A stretch of 64,000 nucleotides of DNA from positions 1 to 64,000 of the forward strand of contig CAYGSL010000021.1 in NCBI GenBank assembly GCA_964352475.1, written 5' to 3'. The stretch is from JAUIET01 sp964352475 (GTDB lineage Bacteria > Pseudomonadota > Gammaproteobacteria > Pseudomonadales > JAUIET01). The notes under the pieces are model-generated. The model had not been told where the DNA came from. It saw only the letters and a program-made list of their open reading frames with translations, and searched no databases. A program made the position numbers and the translations under genes. Positions 17,560-26,858 of this stretch are shown in pieces. How positions within the stretch are numbered: the first letter of the stretch is position 1; every line of letters begins with the position of its first letter.

Positions 17560-18699
17560 CTAGAAACTCAGCCAAAAACCGGCGCGAGGTTCCTCGTGAT
17601 GTATATCAAAAACCTGCAAATACGTACCGTTCTCGGTCACGTTTAGTTCGATAAAACCTTCCTGCGATAAGGCAAAGCGTGAGTTGTCTGTGTGCCACAC
17701 GCCACTCAGTTTGCTGGTGTTTGCGGCACCGCTAACAATCGTGTACTCCGGCCCATGAGAGTGCGGACGCCTGAATACCTGCAAGCTGTGATCATGACCA
17801 CCTGCATGTATGACGTTCTCATAGGGCTTCATAGCAGCATCCAGCGCATTGATAATGCGCACATAATTTGGATGGTATGTGTCTTCGGCGGACACATCCG
17901 TAAACAGATCAAGACTGCGAATGACAAACCAATAGGCAAAATGCGTCATGTAGCCAGCGTGCTGGCCCATAGTCTCTATAGGGTGGTGCTGATTCACAAC
18001 GATCAGATTATCCGGGTGCGTTTCACGAATGTTGGCAAAAGTGTCAGTTAAAGTGAGCATTGCGGCTTCCAGCTCTGAATCATCTGTTTTCAGCAATGCC
18101 GATGAGTCGACAAACACCAGGCTCACACCTGGCAGATTAATGGCATCTGCAGCCGCTAACGTATCCGATGGCAGTGGTCTGAATTCAGCGGCCACGTCAT
18201 GCTCATTCGCGTACTCCGTAATATGCGTGCGCATGCCATCCAGCTCGCCTGCATACCAATCATGATTGCCGGGCACAAAATAGAATCGCGCACCGCTGAC
18301 TTTCGCTACTTTTAGTTGGGCATCCAGATGTTCAATGCTTTCCAGCTGACTCTCACGCCACTCTTTTTGACCATCATCTTTGTTTGGGAAGCCCATGTAA
18401 TAAATGTTGTCGCCAAGGGCCACTGCCGCGGTTTTCTCTGGTGAGATCAAGGCGCGCTGGCTCATTTTCTGCAAGCTTGCCTGCCAGGGCTCCAGGCTTG
18501 ATGCACCAGCGTCACCAAATAGCAGCACGCGCTGCAAGATTTCGTTTTCAGAGGGCGGTGGTGTTTCTTTCTCAGCAACCAGGTTTAGGTAGGGCGTGTC
18601 GTGATTGTCGGCGAACTGCGGATTAACTAGTACCAGAACTACGATGAGTGCGATCAGTAGCAGCAGACCAAGCAGGATGTGTTTAAGAACTTTGGGCAT
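17560..18699 (-). CDS. Metallophosphoesterase (calcineurin/purple-acid-phosphatase-like), membrane-anchored
   Basis: A 379-residue protein with an N-terminal membrane helix (HILLGLLLLIALIVVLVLV) and a periplasmic phosphoesterase domain. Metal-binding motifs appear in order: FGDAG, LGDNIYY, GNHDWY, NQHHP and GGHDHSLQ. This set fits the calcineurin-like fold with a bimetal centre. The C-terminal HHEEPRAGFWLSF is unassigned. The substrate is unknown; extracytoplasmic phosphate-ester hydrolysis is likely. The gene is convergent with the SDR upstream (11 bp between stops). Confidence 0.85.
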   Translation of the reverse strand: MPKVLKHILLGLLLLIALIVVLVLVNPQFADNHDTPYLNLVAEKETPPPSENEILQRVLLFGDAGASSLEPWQASLQKMSQRALISPEKTAAVALGDNIYYMGFPNKDDGQKEWRESQLESIEHLDAQLKVAKVSGARFYFVPGNHDWYAGELDGMRTHITEYANEHDVAAEFRPLPSDTLAAADAINLPGVSLVFVDSSALLKTDDSELEAAMLTLTDTFANIRETHPDNLIVVNQHHPIETMGQHAGYMTHFAYWFVIRSLDLFTDVSAEDTYHPNYVRIINALDAAMKPYENVIHAGGHDHSLQVFRRPHSHGPEYTIVSGAANTSKLSGVWHTDNSRFALSQEGFIELNVTENGTYLQVFDIHHEEPRAGFWLSF

Positions 18700-18843
18700 T
18701 GTATTTCTCTTTTTGTATCAGCTCATTTTAAGGCAGTTGGACGGCGTCGGCAGCATCAGAATATGAGCAATGCGTAAATAAGCGCTTAGCAAGCGACGAC
18801 TCCGGTACACTATGCGCTAATTTACTGAATTTGGATCAACGCT

Positions 18844-19611
18844 ATGAGCAGACTCGCGGGGAAAACAGCCATCGTCACTGGCGGATCGCGTGGAATGGGT
18901 GCGGCGACTGTGCGTGCCTTTGTAAACAACGGTGCAAAAGTGGTTATTGCAGATATTCTGGAGGCAGAAGGCCAGGCACTGGCTGAGGAATTAGGCGATG
19001 TAGCGGTATTTGCGCGATTGGATGTGCGTGATGCCGACAACTGGCAGTCGGTTGTGAAGACGGCCAATGCGCTTGGCAAGCTGCAAGTGCTGGTGAACAA
19101 CGCCGCCATCATGGAAGCCGACAACATAATGGACATGAGCGAAGAAAAGTTCATGCGAATAGTCAGTATCAATCAGCTGGGTCCATTCCTGGGTATGCAG
19201 GCGGTGTTTCCAAGCATGAAGGCCAATGGCGGTGGTTCAATCATAAACGTGTCATCGATAGATGGTTTGCAGGCAAAAAATGGCCTGATAGCGTACGCTG
19301 GCTCAAAATGGGCAGTGCGCGGTATGACCAAGGTCGCCGCTATTGAGATGGGTAAATACAATGTTCGTGTCAATTCGGTACACCCTGGCGGGATTTACAC
19401 CGATATGCACGGCAAAGACTTCATGACCGTCGAACAGGCGAATGAATCATACAAAGACATGGCATTGCCAAGGGTAGGCATGCCTGAGGAAGTAGCCAAC
19501 GTGACTCTGTTTCTGGCTACCGATGAAGCGAGTTTCAGCACGGGCTCGGAATTTAAGGCAGAAGGTGGCTGGAGTGCTGGCTTGCGTCAAGCCGGCCTGC
19601 CAGAGTTGTAA
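18844..19611 (+). CDS. SDR family oxidoreductase, 3alpha/20beta-hydroxysteroid-dehydrogenase-like
   Basis: A 255-residue SDR. The N-terminal region (LAGKTAIVTGGSRGMGAATVR, then VVIADIL with the NAD-selecting Asp) and the block SKWAVRGMTKVAAIEMGKYNVRVNSVHPGGIYTDM closely resemble actinobacterial 3alpha(20beta)-hydroxysteroid dehydrogenase. The catalytic Ser is in NVSSIDG and the Tyr-Lys in YAGSK. NAD-linked steroid alcohol oxidation is therefore a fair guess, but this subfamily is broad. Six bp separate it from phhB, so the two are co-transcribed. Confidence 0.88.
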   Translation: MSRLAGKTAIVTGGSRGMGAATVRAFVNNGAKVVIADILEAEGQALAEELGDVAVFARLDVRDADNWQSVVKTANALGKLQVLVNNAAIMEADNIMDMSEEKFMRIVSINQLGPFLGMQAVFPSMKANGGGSIINVSSIDGLQAKNGLIAYAGSKWAVRGMTKVAAIEMGKYNVRVNSVHPGGIYTDMHGKDFMTVEQANESYKDMALPRVGMPEEVANVTLFLATDEASFSTGSEFKAEGGWSAGLRQAGLPEL

Positions 19612-19617
19612 GAGCAC

Positions 19618-19923
19618 ATGGCTACCCCACAACTCAGCGCGGATGAACTGCAGAATCAATTGCAGCAGCTTAATGACGAAGCTACCGAGCCCTGGGTGGT
19701 GAATGAGGACGGAAAATTAAGCAAGACGCTGAAGTTTGCTGACTTCATTCACGCCTGGGGTTTTATGAATACCGTTGCACTTTATGCGGAAAAAAAGGAT
19801 CACCATCCAGAGTGGTTTAACGTCTACAACCGGGTAGATATAGAGTTAACCACCCACGATGCAGGCGGTATTTCAGCGAAAGATATTGATCTGGCTCGTT
19901 ATATTAACGAATTGCAGGCTTAG
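19618..19923 (+). CDS. phhB: Pterin-4a-carbinolamine dehydratase
   Basis: A 101-residue protein of normal length for the family. The signature KKDHHPEWFNVYNRVDIELTTHDAGG carries the histidine pair and Trp that dehydrate 4a-hydroxytetrahydropterin. In bacteria this normally recycles the cofactor of phenylalanine hydroxylase; no hydroxylase gene is in the window. It lies 6 bp after an SDR gene, an unusual partner. Confidence 0.93.
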   Translation: MATPQLSADELQNQLQQLNDEATEPWVVNEDGKLSKTLKFADFIHAWGFMNTVALYAEKKDHHPEWFNVYNRVDIELTTHDAGGISAKDIDLARYINELQA

Positions 19924-19976
19924 TCACGCACTCGGGCGCAACAGGCTTTCTAACCAGGTTAACCTTGCGTCAGACT

Positions 19977-20843
19977 CTATTTGAAAGACTGAATGATGGT
20001 CTGGATTTCATCATCATTGTCCGCAATGATATCCAGCCGGTTCGGCTCAGAACAAGTGCGAAAATGCTCGGGGATTTTCTGCATTGCAACTAGCGAATCA
20101 ATATCTGGCAGATTAGGGTTGTCTGTTGTTAATTGCACTGTGTGATACAAGGCCAAATTGGCGATATCCAATAGGTCAAGACCGTCGTCCCAGGATCTAT
20201 CCCACTGCCCGCAATCAAACACCAGATCAGTAATCGTTTTGTCGATGCCCCACTTCATCAGCGCGGCAACACCTACTCGTTTGCTGTATTTGCGACACAT
20301 CTGGAAATAAATGTCGCTATCCGGTTGGTCTGAGGCTTCCAGCATTGTGGAAAGTACTGACAATGAGCCCACTTCTGTCAGCAGCATAGCCAACTGCACC
20401 TGATCGACCGGCCGGTATTTAAACTGTTGGGCCAGGAAACTTGCTACCGAGGTTTTTACCACCAGTCGTTCCCAGGTGTAGTTAAACAGTGACTTGGCAA
20501 CGGCGCTGTTGAGTTCCACCATATTGCGGGTGCTGTGCAGCATCACCAGACTACTGGTCGCTTCAAACCCAAGCAGACCAACGACTTCAGACAAAGTCTG
20601 TGGAGGCACCGCTCTGCGATACACCGGGCTGGATGCGGCCTGTACCAGGTACGCAGTGAGACTAGGGTCTTTGGCGATTATTGCGGTCAGGGAGTCACAA
20701 GTGGTGTTGTCATCCGCGACCGCAGAGCGAACTTTCAGAGCGACGTCTGGCAGGCTTGGCAGGCGCAGTTCGTCATTGAGCACTCGTTCGATGACTTCTT
20801 CGAAAAGAGCTTGCAGGCTTGAATCAGGCAGTGCGGCGGTCAT
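19977..20843 (-). CDS. HDOD domain protein
   Basis: A 288-residue HDOD signalling protein. The ATG at 20843 has AAGGGA six bases upstream and is preferred over an in-frame TTG at 20867. The opening VLNDELRLPSLPDVALKVRSAVADD and IIAKDPSLTAYLVQAASS are typical. The metal-binding His/Asp of true HD hydrolases are absent, as is normal for HDOD. It is a partner of the HDOD protein at 53171 (matching LPTLPDVALRVKEVAS) but diverges after residue ~120. The role is probably regulatory, with no catalytic activity. Confidence 0.88.
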   Translation of the reverse strand: MTAALPDSSLQALFEEVIERVLNDELRLPSLPDVALKVRSAVADDNTTCDSLTAIIAKDPSLTAYLVQAASSPVYRRAVPPQTLSEVVGLLGFEATSSLVMLHSTRNMVELNSAVAKSLFNYTWERLVVKTSVASFLAQQFKYRPVDQVQLAMLLTEVGSLSVLSTMLEASDQPDSDIYFQMCRKYSKRVGVAALMKWGIDKTITDLVFDCGQWDRSWDDGLDLLDIANLALYHTVQLTTDNPNLPDIDSLVAMQKIPEHFRTCSEPNRLDIIADNDDEIQTIIQSFK

Positions 20844-21074
20844 GTCGGTTCCCTTTGACGCGGTCAAATTTCCATTTCAGGCCTTCCTGGCCTAAATACA
20901 GCCTAGCTTATGGCGCGCAGTAGCGTCCATGGGCTCAGTGACCGTCTGGCGGGTTTATATTAGGTCAGACCGCAGCTCTGCCCAGTAACCCCGATCAGCT
21001 CCGGATGCTGGATACCTTTTAGCGCATATTTTGCACAGACAGACTCTGCAAAATAGCGGTTCTCATAACCTGGC

Positions 21075-22784
21075 TTATCTGGCAGCTGCGTGCTTGCCAG
21101 CCAGATAACCAAACACCATCGCCGGTCCAAGGGTTGAACCCGGGCCAGGGTAGGCCGGGAGTAGCGCTGTCGTCGTATTGCCGCATGCGTACAGGCCTTC
21201 AATCGTACTGCCATCATCACGCTCAACTTGGCCATCGGTGTTAATCACCACCCCGCCAGCAGTGCCCATTTCCCCAGTGTACAAACTGACGCAGTAAAAC
21301 GGCGGTTTACTGATAGGACCTAAACAGGGATTGGGCTTGCATTCCGGATCGGCGTAATAACGATCGTAATTGGAGTCGCCACGCTGGAAGTCCAGATCTT
21401 TACCCGTTTTCGCGTATTCGTTGAATTTCTTTTGTGTGTCCAGCAAGCCCTGTGGGTCTATGCCCACTTTCGCTGCAAGCTCTTCAAGGCTGTCAGCCTT
21501 GGTTAAAAAGCTGGGTGTCCACCAGGATTTGGGAACCGCCCAATCGGGCATCATGCTCGATTGCAGCAGAGCAGACGCGACCGGTCGTTTCGCGCGAAAG
21601 TCTGCGTCAAAAATCATATACGCTGGTACGCAGGGGTTGCCATTCTCCGTTTCTCTGAGCATGTCGTCTACGAAGGTCACATAGTTTTGTGACTCATTGC
21701 TGAAGCGCTGACCTTTGGCGTTCACCGTCATGCAACCAGGAAGCCCCTTTTCCACCTGACTCATATGCGCTTTAGTCTTGCCAGGAATCACTGCGGTGGT
21801 AAACCACCACGCCCAGTCCATCTGATGGGTTGCGGCACCTATATCGATTGCGGCACGAATAGCATCGCCGGTATTGTAAATATTGGCCGCGCTCCACTTG
21901 GTGTTGGTCGGGTTTGGCAGATACTGCTCGCGCATCTGTTGGTTACGTTCAAATCCACCGGCTGCCAGAATCACGCCTTTGTTGGCTTTGATTCGCAGCA
22001 CTTTTCCATCGCGCTGCACGGTGCAGCCGATGACTCTTCCCTGGTCATCAATCAGCTCTTGCATTGGGGATTCCAGCCATAGAGGTATATTTCGGTCTTT
22101 GCAAGAGAGAAAAAGGCGGGCAACGCCGGCAGGGCCCATGGTGAGTCTGCCATCACGGCGTGTCTTGAGGCGGAGTGGAAAATCAAACAAATACTTGAGC
22201 ACTAAAGTGGCGCTCATCTTCATCCAGCCAGGCAAAGCCGCCAGCACTATTTGCCCCTCAACCTGAGTAAAGCTGATACCGCCAGGCATTTGCGTCTGTG
22301 GGTGTGCATTGCCCAGATACTGAAAGTCATCGCCCAGCTCTTCAGCCCGAAGAACCTCCGGTTCCATGGATCTGTGACCGGTTTTGCCACCCGGTGCTTC
22401 CGGGAAGTAATCTGGATAATGTTCCAGCGTGACGTACCGCACCCAATTAGTATTGTCGTGAAGGTAATCGATAACCTCAGGGCCTTGCTCTACGTATGTT
22501 TCCAGCAACTCAGGGCGTATTTTGCCCTCAGGGCTTGTGTGCTCTAAATAGGCTCTGGCTTCTTCCAGGGAATCATCTGCACCCACGGCTTTCGCGTAAC
22601 GATTGGTCGGCACCCAAACACCGCCACCCGAGCTTGCGCTGGTACCGCCAAATACCGGCGCTTTCTCCACGATCAATACTTTGGCTCCGCCGTCGTGGGC
22701 CGCAATTGCAGAGGTCAGTGCGCCATTGCCGCTGCCTACAACAACAACGTCTACTTCATGGTCCCATTGGGTGTGCTCGGTCAT
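21075..22784 (-). CDS. FAD-binding dehydrogenase, 3-ketosteroid-Delta1-dehydrogenase-like
   Basis: A 569-residue flavoprotein. ATG 22784 has AGGA six bases upstream and gives MTEHTQWDHEVDVVVVGSG; the open frame begins 11 codons earlier. The FAD-binding motif is VVGSGNGALTSA, then FGGTSASSGGGVWVP, VILAAGGFERN, PFYCVSLYTGEMGTAGG and YPGPGSTLGPAMVFGYLA. The last two blocks match KstD-type enzymes, where a Tyr in the PFY segment lies in the active site. The family also includes fumarate-reductase-like enzymes, so Delta1-dehydrogenation of a 3-ketosteroid is likely but not proven. It is divergent from a cytochrome c5 gene that could serve as electron acceptor. Confidence 0.82.
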   Translation of the reverse strand: MTEHTQWDHEVDVVVVGSGNGALTSAIAAHDGGAKVLIVEKAPVFGGTSASSGGGVWVPTNRYAKAVGADDSLEEARAYLEHTSPEGKIRPELLETYVEQGPEVIDYLHDNTNWVRYVTLEHYPDYFPEAPGGKTGHRSMEPEVLRAEELGDDFQYLGNAHPQTQMPGGISFTQVEGQIVLAALPGWMKMSATLVLKYLFDFPLRLKTRRDGRLTMGPAGVARLFLSCKDRNIPLWLESPMQELIDDQGRVIGCTVQRDGKVLRIKANKGVILAAGGFERNQQMREQYLPNPTNTKWSAANIYNTGDAIRAAIDIGAATHQMDWAWWFTTAVIPGKTKAHMSQVEKGLPGCMTVNAKGQRFSNESQNYVTFVDDMLRETENGNPCVPAYMIFDADFRAKRPVASALLQSSMMPDWAVPKSWWTPSFLTKADSLEELAAKVGIDPQGLLDTQKKFNEYAKTGKDLDFQRGDSNYDRYYADPECKPNPCLGPISKPPFYCVSLYTGEMGTAGGVVINTDGQVERDDGSTIEGLYACGNTTTALLPAYPGPGSTLGPAMVFGYLAGKHAAAR

Positions 22785-22949
22785 TGAAATCCTGTGAGAG
22801 TGATTGTGGGAGCGCATACGTTACTGTAGGGTTAGCGCCTGCGCAACTGTTGCCGTCGGCGGCCCAAGTCGCGCTACTTTTTCGTAATGTCTTCGAATGC
22901 AGTCATGTTTGTTACATACTGCGCTTGAGCAGTGAAGTAGGGGAGCTGG

Positions 22950-23402
22950 ATGAATAAATCACTCATACAATGGATTAATGGCACGTTACTGACGATTGCC
23001 ATTTTTGGTCTTACCGCGTGTGGGGGAGGTGCTGACGAAGCGCCTGTTGGCAATGCTGAAACGACCGCCGCTGTGGTTGAAGAAAAGCTTGATGTCTCTG
23101 AAACCAAAGCAGTCGAGGAGGGCGGCACAGCAACAGCGGCCTCAGCCAGCACTGTCGATAAGGAGATTGTCGCTATCTACCAGAGAAGTTGTATATCTTG
23201 TCACATCAGCGGCGCTGCAGGGGCACCCAGGTCGCACGACGAAGCCGCCTGGGCGCCAAAGATGGCCAAAGGAATGAACGCCTTGATCGCCAGTGTCAAT
23301 GAAGGGTTGAATGCAATGCCGCCCAAGGGTATGTGTTTCGATTGCAATGATGAGCAGTACAAAGCGCTGATAGAGTTCATGGCCGGGCCCAAGCCGGACT
23401 GA
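22950..23402 (+). CDS. Cytochrome c5-family lipoprotein
   Basis: A 150-residue periplasmic cytochrome. A lipobox LTAC places the lipid-modified Cys at residue 24, followed by an acidic, Ala/Thr/Glu-rich linker (~residues 30-70). Haem is bound at Cys81-IS-Cys84-His85, with the axial Met likely in AMPPKGMC, and the extra Cys pair in MCFDC is the hallmark of cytochrome c5. GGGGAG stands just before the ATG. The likely role is electron transfer tethered to a membrane. The NTF2-like gene follows after 8 bp. Confidence 0.9.
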   Translation: MNKSLIQWINGTLLTIAIFGLTACGGGADEAPVGNAETTAAVVEEKLDVSETKAVEEGGTATAASASTVDKEIVAIYQRSCISCHISGAAGAPRSHDEAAWAPKMAKGMNALIASVNEGLNAMPPKGMCFDCNDEQYKALIEFMAGPKPD

Positions 23403-23410
23403 TTGCGATT

Positions 23411-24049
23411 ATGAATGATTCCCTGCAAGCCCGTATCGATCGCCTTGAATCCATCGACGAGATTCGCCAGCTCGTGGCTAAGTATGCCTTGTCGCTGGAT
23501 ATGCGAGATCTGGATGCGCACGTGAATCTTTTTGCGGCCGATATCCGGGTGAGCAAGGAACTGACTGGCAGGGCGCATTTGAAGCGATGGCTGGACGATA
23601 CCCTGCGACTGCAGTTCACGGGAACGTCGCACCATGTTGGCAATCATGTTATCGAGTTCAGCGATCCAGATAATGCAATTGGCGTGTTGTACTCCAAAAA
23701 TGAGCATGAAACACCTACAGCGGATGGTGGTGCCGAGTGGGTCATTATGCAAATGTTGTACTGGGACAATTATCAGCGCATTGATGGCCGATGGTATTTT
23801 AGGCGCAGGCTACCGTGTTATTGGTACGCAACGGATCTGAATAAACCGCCCACGGGCGAGCAGAAAATGCGCTGGCCGGACCGTGACAGTTATGACGGGG
23901 CCTATCATGAACTGTTTCCGTCATGGAAAGAATTCTGGGCGAATGTGCCTGGGGAGCAAGAGCCTGAGGTAGTGGCACCCGCACCGCTGGAAGAGTTTTT
24001 GACCACAATGCGTAAGGGCGCACCGGACCCCAGGATCAAGGTTCGTTAG
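23411..24049 (+). CDS. NTF2/SnoaL-like protein with C-terminal extension
   Basis: A 212-residue protein. Residues ~5-140 form a SnoaL-like domain (DRLESIDEIRQLVAKYALSLDMRDLDAHVNLFAADIRV, GTSHHVGNHVIEF, WYFRRR). The ~70-residue tail is Trp/Pro-rich and unrecognised. Such proteins are common in aromatic and steroid degradation clusters as isomerases, dehydratases or non-enzymatic partners. There is no evident ribosome-binding site; it is probably coupled to the cytochrome gene 8 bp upstream. Its stop overlaps the convergent alr stop by 4 bp. Confidence 0.78.
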   Translation: MNDSLQARIDRLESIDEIRQLVAKYALSLDMRDLDAHVNLFAADIRVSKELTGRAHLKRWLDDTLRLQFTGTSHHVGNHVIEFSDPDNAIGVLYSKNEHETPTADGGAEWVIMQMLYWDNYQRIDGRWYFRRRLPCYWYATDLNKPPTGEQKMRWPDRDSYDGAYHELFPSWKEFWANVPGEQEPEVVAPAPLEEFLTTMRKGAPDPRIKVR

Positions 24050-25128
24050 TCGTCGGTGTAAAGCAGGGGAACCCTGCCTGGCATGCGCGTTAACAACTCG
24101 TAGCCTATGGTTCCGGCGTGCTTGGCTACCGTATTCACGCTGAGCTTTTCACCCCATAACTCAACTGGGGAACCGACGTCGATTCCCTGCAAGTCAGTGA
24201 CATCCACTGTGATCATATCCATTGAAACGCGGCCGCATAACTGAGCCGTCTGCCCATTTACCAGAACCGGTGTGCCAGAGGGGGCGCTGCGCGGATACCC
24301 ATCGCCGTAGCCCACAGCGATGGTAGCAATACGGCTGGGCCGCTTGGCGCACCAGTTACCGGCGTAGCCAACGCGTTCTCCCTGTGCGATCGTTCTTACC
24401 GCAATTACCTCTGAGTGCAGCGACATAACGGCTAGCAGCTCGCTGGCGTGACTCTGTGGGTACTCCAGCGGCGAACTGCCGTAAAGCATGATACCCGGGC
24501 GTATCCAGTCACCGTGCGCAGAGTGGTGTGCGAGTACACCCGCGGAGTTGGACAGGCTGAGCGGTGCATTCTTATCAGCGTTAAAGGATTTCAGCCGCGC
24601 AATCTGTTGCTGCGTAACCTCGAGGTCCTCACTGTCTGCCGAGGCGAAATGGGTGGCAACCACTACAGGCTGTTTAACATGCTGACAAGAACTCAGCCTT
24701 TTGTGCGCTACGCTCGCCGTTTCAATGCTTAGACCCAGGCGGTGCATTCCGGTATCTACTTTTAACCAGGCATTGAAGGTTTGCGTTGCAGAGTAGTCTG
24801 CGAGCTGCTGAACCTGTAGCTCGGAATGCAGCATCAACCAGAAATTATGCTGTTCGCTAAGAGCAAGTTCCTGGACGCTAAAATGCCCTTCCAGCAGTAG
24901 AATAGGTTTTGATATCCCAGCCTCCCTAAGCTCAAGGGCCTCGTCAATGCAGGCGACCGCAAATATTTCAGCCTGTTCTGACAAGGCATGCGCGCATCGA
25001 ACAGCGCCATGTCCATAGGCATTCGCCTTCACTACAGCTACCAGCTTGCTGTGCGGTGCCAGACCTTGTGCAAGCGCTGCGTTGAAACGCAATGCGGCTA
25101 AGGATATACGCGCTTGTGTCGGACGCAT
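24046..25128 (-). CDS. alr: Alanine racemase
   Basis: A 360-residue PLP-dependent racemase of standard length. AVVKANAYGHG carries the PLP lysine (Lys34). WLKVDTGMHRLG, VGYAGNW with the second catalytic Tyr, RVSMDM and VGYGDGYPR are all present. It interconverts L- and D-alanine in the cytoplasm for peptidoglycan. It is the last gene of a reverse-strand operon with pxpA, a D-glutamate-cyclase-like gene and dat, starting 9 bp after dat, which ties it to D-glutamate chemistry through the D-Ala/D-Glu transaminase. Confidence 0.96.
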   Translation of the reverse strand: MRPTQARISLAALRFNAALAQGLAPHSKLVAVVKANAYGHGAVRCAHALSEQAEIFAVACIDEALELREAGISKPILLLEGHFSVQELALSEQHNFWLMLHSELQVQQLADYSATQTFNAWLKVDTGMHRLGLSIETASVAHKRLSSCQHVKQPVVVATHFASADSEDLEVTQQQIARLKSFNADKNAPLSLSNSAGVLAHHSAHGDWIRPGIMLYGSSPLEYPQSHASELLAVMSLHSEVIAVRTIAQGERVGYAGNWCAKRPSRIATIAVGYGDGYPRSAPSGTPVLVNGQTAQLCGRVSMDMITVDVTDLQGIDVGSPVELWGEKLSVNTVAKHAGTIGYELLTRMPGRVPLLYTDD

Positions 25129-25137
25129 AGCGGCTGC

Positions 25138-26010
25138 TTAGTAGTCGTATTTGTGCTGACTGAACAAGGTTTGGGCTTGCTGCCAAATAACGCCCGGGCG
25201 GCCATCTCCAACAGCAACACCATCAAGTTCTACTACCGGGATAACCTCTTTTGTGGAACTGCTGAACCATATTTCATCGGCGGTTCTGGCTTCTTCCAAC
25301 GAAACAACTCTTTCTTCCACATCAATGCTGCCGTCTTTGCGAAGAATATCCAGCAGCATAAAACGGGTAATTCCGGGCAGCTTTTGATAATCAAGTGATG
25401 GGGTGATTACTTTTCCCTCTTTTACAATGTACACGTTACAGGCCGCCCCTTCAGTGACTTCGCCAGACGCGTTATACAATAACACCTCATCTTTGCCGCT
25501 GGAGTTGCCTTGTTGGTAGTGCATAACGTTTCCCAGCAACGCCACCGACTTGATGTTACAGCGCTGCCAACGCTTGTCCAGGTTACTCACCACTTTCAAA
25601 GTTTTCGCCGTGTCTCTATCGGCTGTTGGCTCTGGAGGAATTTCAAAGGTAAAGCCAAATACGGTTGGGGTTATTCCCACAGGATACGCATGGTTACGTT
25701 TGCTGTCGGCGCCACGACTCACCTGCAAATAAATGCCAAGATTCTTATTGCCATTTTTTTCAGTCAGCTGCTCGCAGATCTGTCGCCATTCCTGCTCGCT
25801 GGTTGCTAAATCGATTTCAATCGCGCTTAAACCATCTTGCATTCGTTGAATGTGCGGGCTAAAACCGACCAATCTGCCATGATAGCTTGGTACCACTTCG
25901 TAGATGCCGTCGCCGAATAAAAAACCGCGATCCATTGGCGATATGCGTGCTTCACTCAGTGGCATAAATTCACCATTGAGATAAGCAATCGAGTCGTTAG
26001 TATCACTCAT
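25138..26010 (-). CDS. dat: D-amino acid aminotransferase (class IV)
   Basis: A 290-residue class IV PLP aminotransferase. The PLP lysine is Lys154 in CNIKSVALLGNVM. The opening LNGEFMPLSEARISPMDRGFLFGDGIYEVV and the VTEGAACNVYIV block fit D-alanine transaminase better than branched-chain or 4-amino-4-deoxychorismate enzymes, although separation by eye is not absolute. Known reaction: D-Ala + 2-oxoglutarate gives pyruvate + D-Glu. Its ATG overlaps the upstream stop as ATGA, and alr follows 9 bp later, supporting the D-amino-acid role. Confidence 0.88.
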   Translation of the reverse strand: MSDTNDSIAYLNGEFMPLSEARISPMDRGFLFGDGIYEVVPSYHGRLVGFSPHIQRMQDGLSAIEIDLATSEQEWRQICEQLTEKNGNKNLGIYLQVSRGADSKRNHAYPVGITPTVFGFTFEIPPEPTADRDTAKTLKVVSNLDKRWQRCNIKSVALLGNVMHYQQGNSSGKDEVLLYNASGEVTEGAACNVYIVKEGKVITPSLDYQKLPGITRFMLLDILRKDGSIDVEERVVSLEEARTADEIWFSSSTKEVIPVVELDGVAVGDGRPGVIWQQAQTLFSQHKYDY

Positions 26011-26858
26011 TTACACAGCCTTCTAAGTTCATCAATCAGCTTCAGCCCTTCGCTGGCGGGCAAGCCATCTTCCGATAGTGTCGCTTCTCTGGTCACGCCG
26101 TCAACGCCACCGTGACTGGCTAAAAACTCAAGCGATTTAACAGGGTCTACGTCGGCAAGCAAATCTCTTTCAGACCAACGGCCAAGAAACGCAATGATTC
26201 CGTAAGCACCCCAGTTCGATACATCGGCCACCAGCAGTTCATCGCAATGCGTAGTTGATGCTTCAATATCGAGCTTGGCAATGGTGTCGCGCACGTTGCC
26301 CATGCCTATCTCATTGCCGCCATCACCAATGGCGATGCTGGGGCAATCTGCACGCTGTACGCATTCATCAAAGCAGGCACAGCTGGCACTGATATCTTCA
26401 TGGCGCATATTGTAATACTTGCCGCTGGCCGACAAACCTGGACGCTCTATGGAGATAATGACGGTGGGGTCCATGGTGTCGAGAATATTCTGCGCTTCTA
26501 ACGCCCTATGATCGGCCGGGGCATCTGCGCTGGGCAAGGACAATGCCTGAGTGCGATATTTTGACGCGAGTGCATCAAGCAAGGGTGGCGCGCAGGCTAA
26601 CACGGGTTCACCACCCAAGGTTTCCAGCGCTTCGTATAATGCGATGGCGCCCACCGGACCGTCGGTTTCGAAAGTGCCCGCCACAGGGAAACCGGTACCA
26701 ATAAGAGCACGTTGATGGTTCTGATAAATCAGCGAAGCGCCTCTCAAATAATATCCAGCGGCAAGCGCCATTTGAACCGACTGCATGCCACGTAAATTTC
26801 TGGCGACCAGTAAGTCTTCAATTTGCTCGCTGAGTTGAAGGTCGTCTTCGCGAATCAT
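26007..26858 (-). CDS. D-glutamate cyclase-like protein (DUF4392)
   Basis: A 283-residue stand-alone DUF4392-type protein, resembling the C-terminal domain of mammalian D-glutamate cyclase (DGLUCY), which converts D-glutamate to 5-oxo-D-proline. Visible blocks: TGFPVAGTFETDGPVGAIALYEAL, ISIERPGLSASGKYYNMRHEDIS, IAIGDGGNEIGMGN and VADVSNWGAYGIIA. The start at 26858 is set by an ATGA overlap with the pxpA stop; a longer frame to 26930 lies wholly inside pxpA. The 3' end overlaps dat by another ATGA. The function is inferred from family and neighbours. Confidence 0.82.
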   Translation of the reverse strand: MIREDDLQLSEQIEDLLVARNLRGMQSVQMALAAGYYLRGASLIYQNHQRALIGTGFPVAGTFETDGPVGAIALYEALETLGGEPVLACAPPLLDALASKYRTQALSLPSADAPADHRALEAQNILDTMDPTVIISIERPGLSASGKYYNMRHEDISASCACFDECVQRADCPSIAIGDGGNEIGMGNVRDTIAKLDIEASTTHCDELLVADVSNWGAYGIIAFLGRWSERDLLADVDPVKSLEFLASHGGVDGVTREATLSEDGLPASEGLKLIDELRRLCK

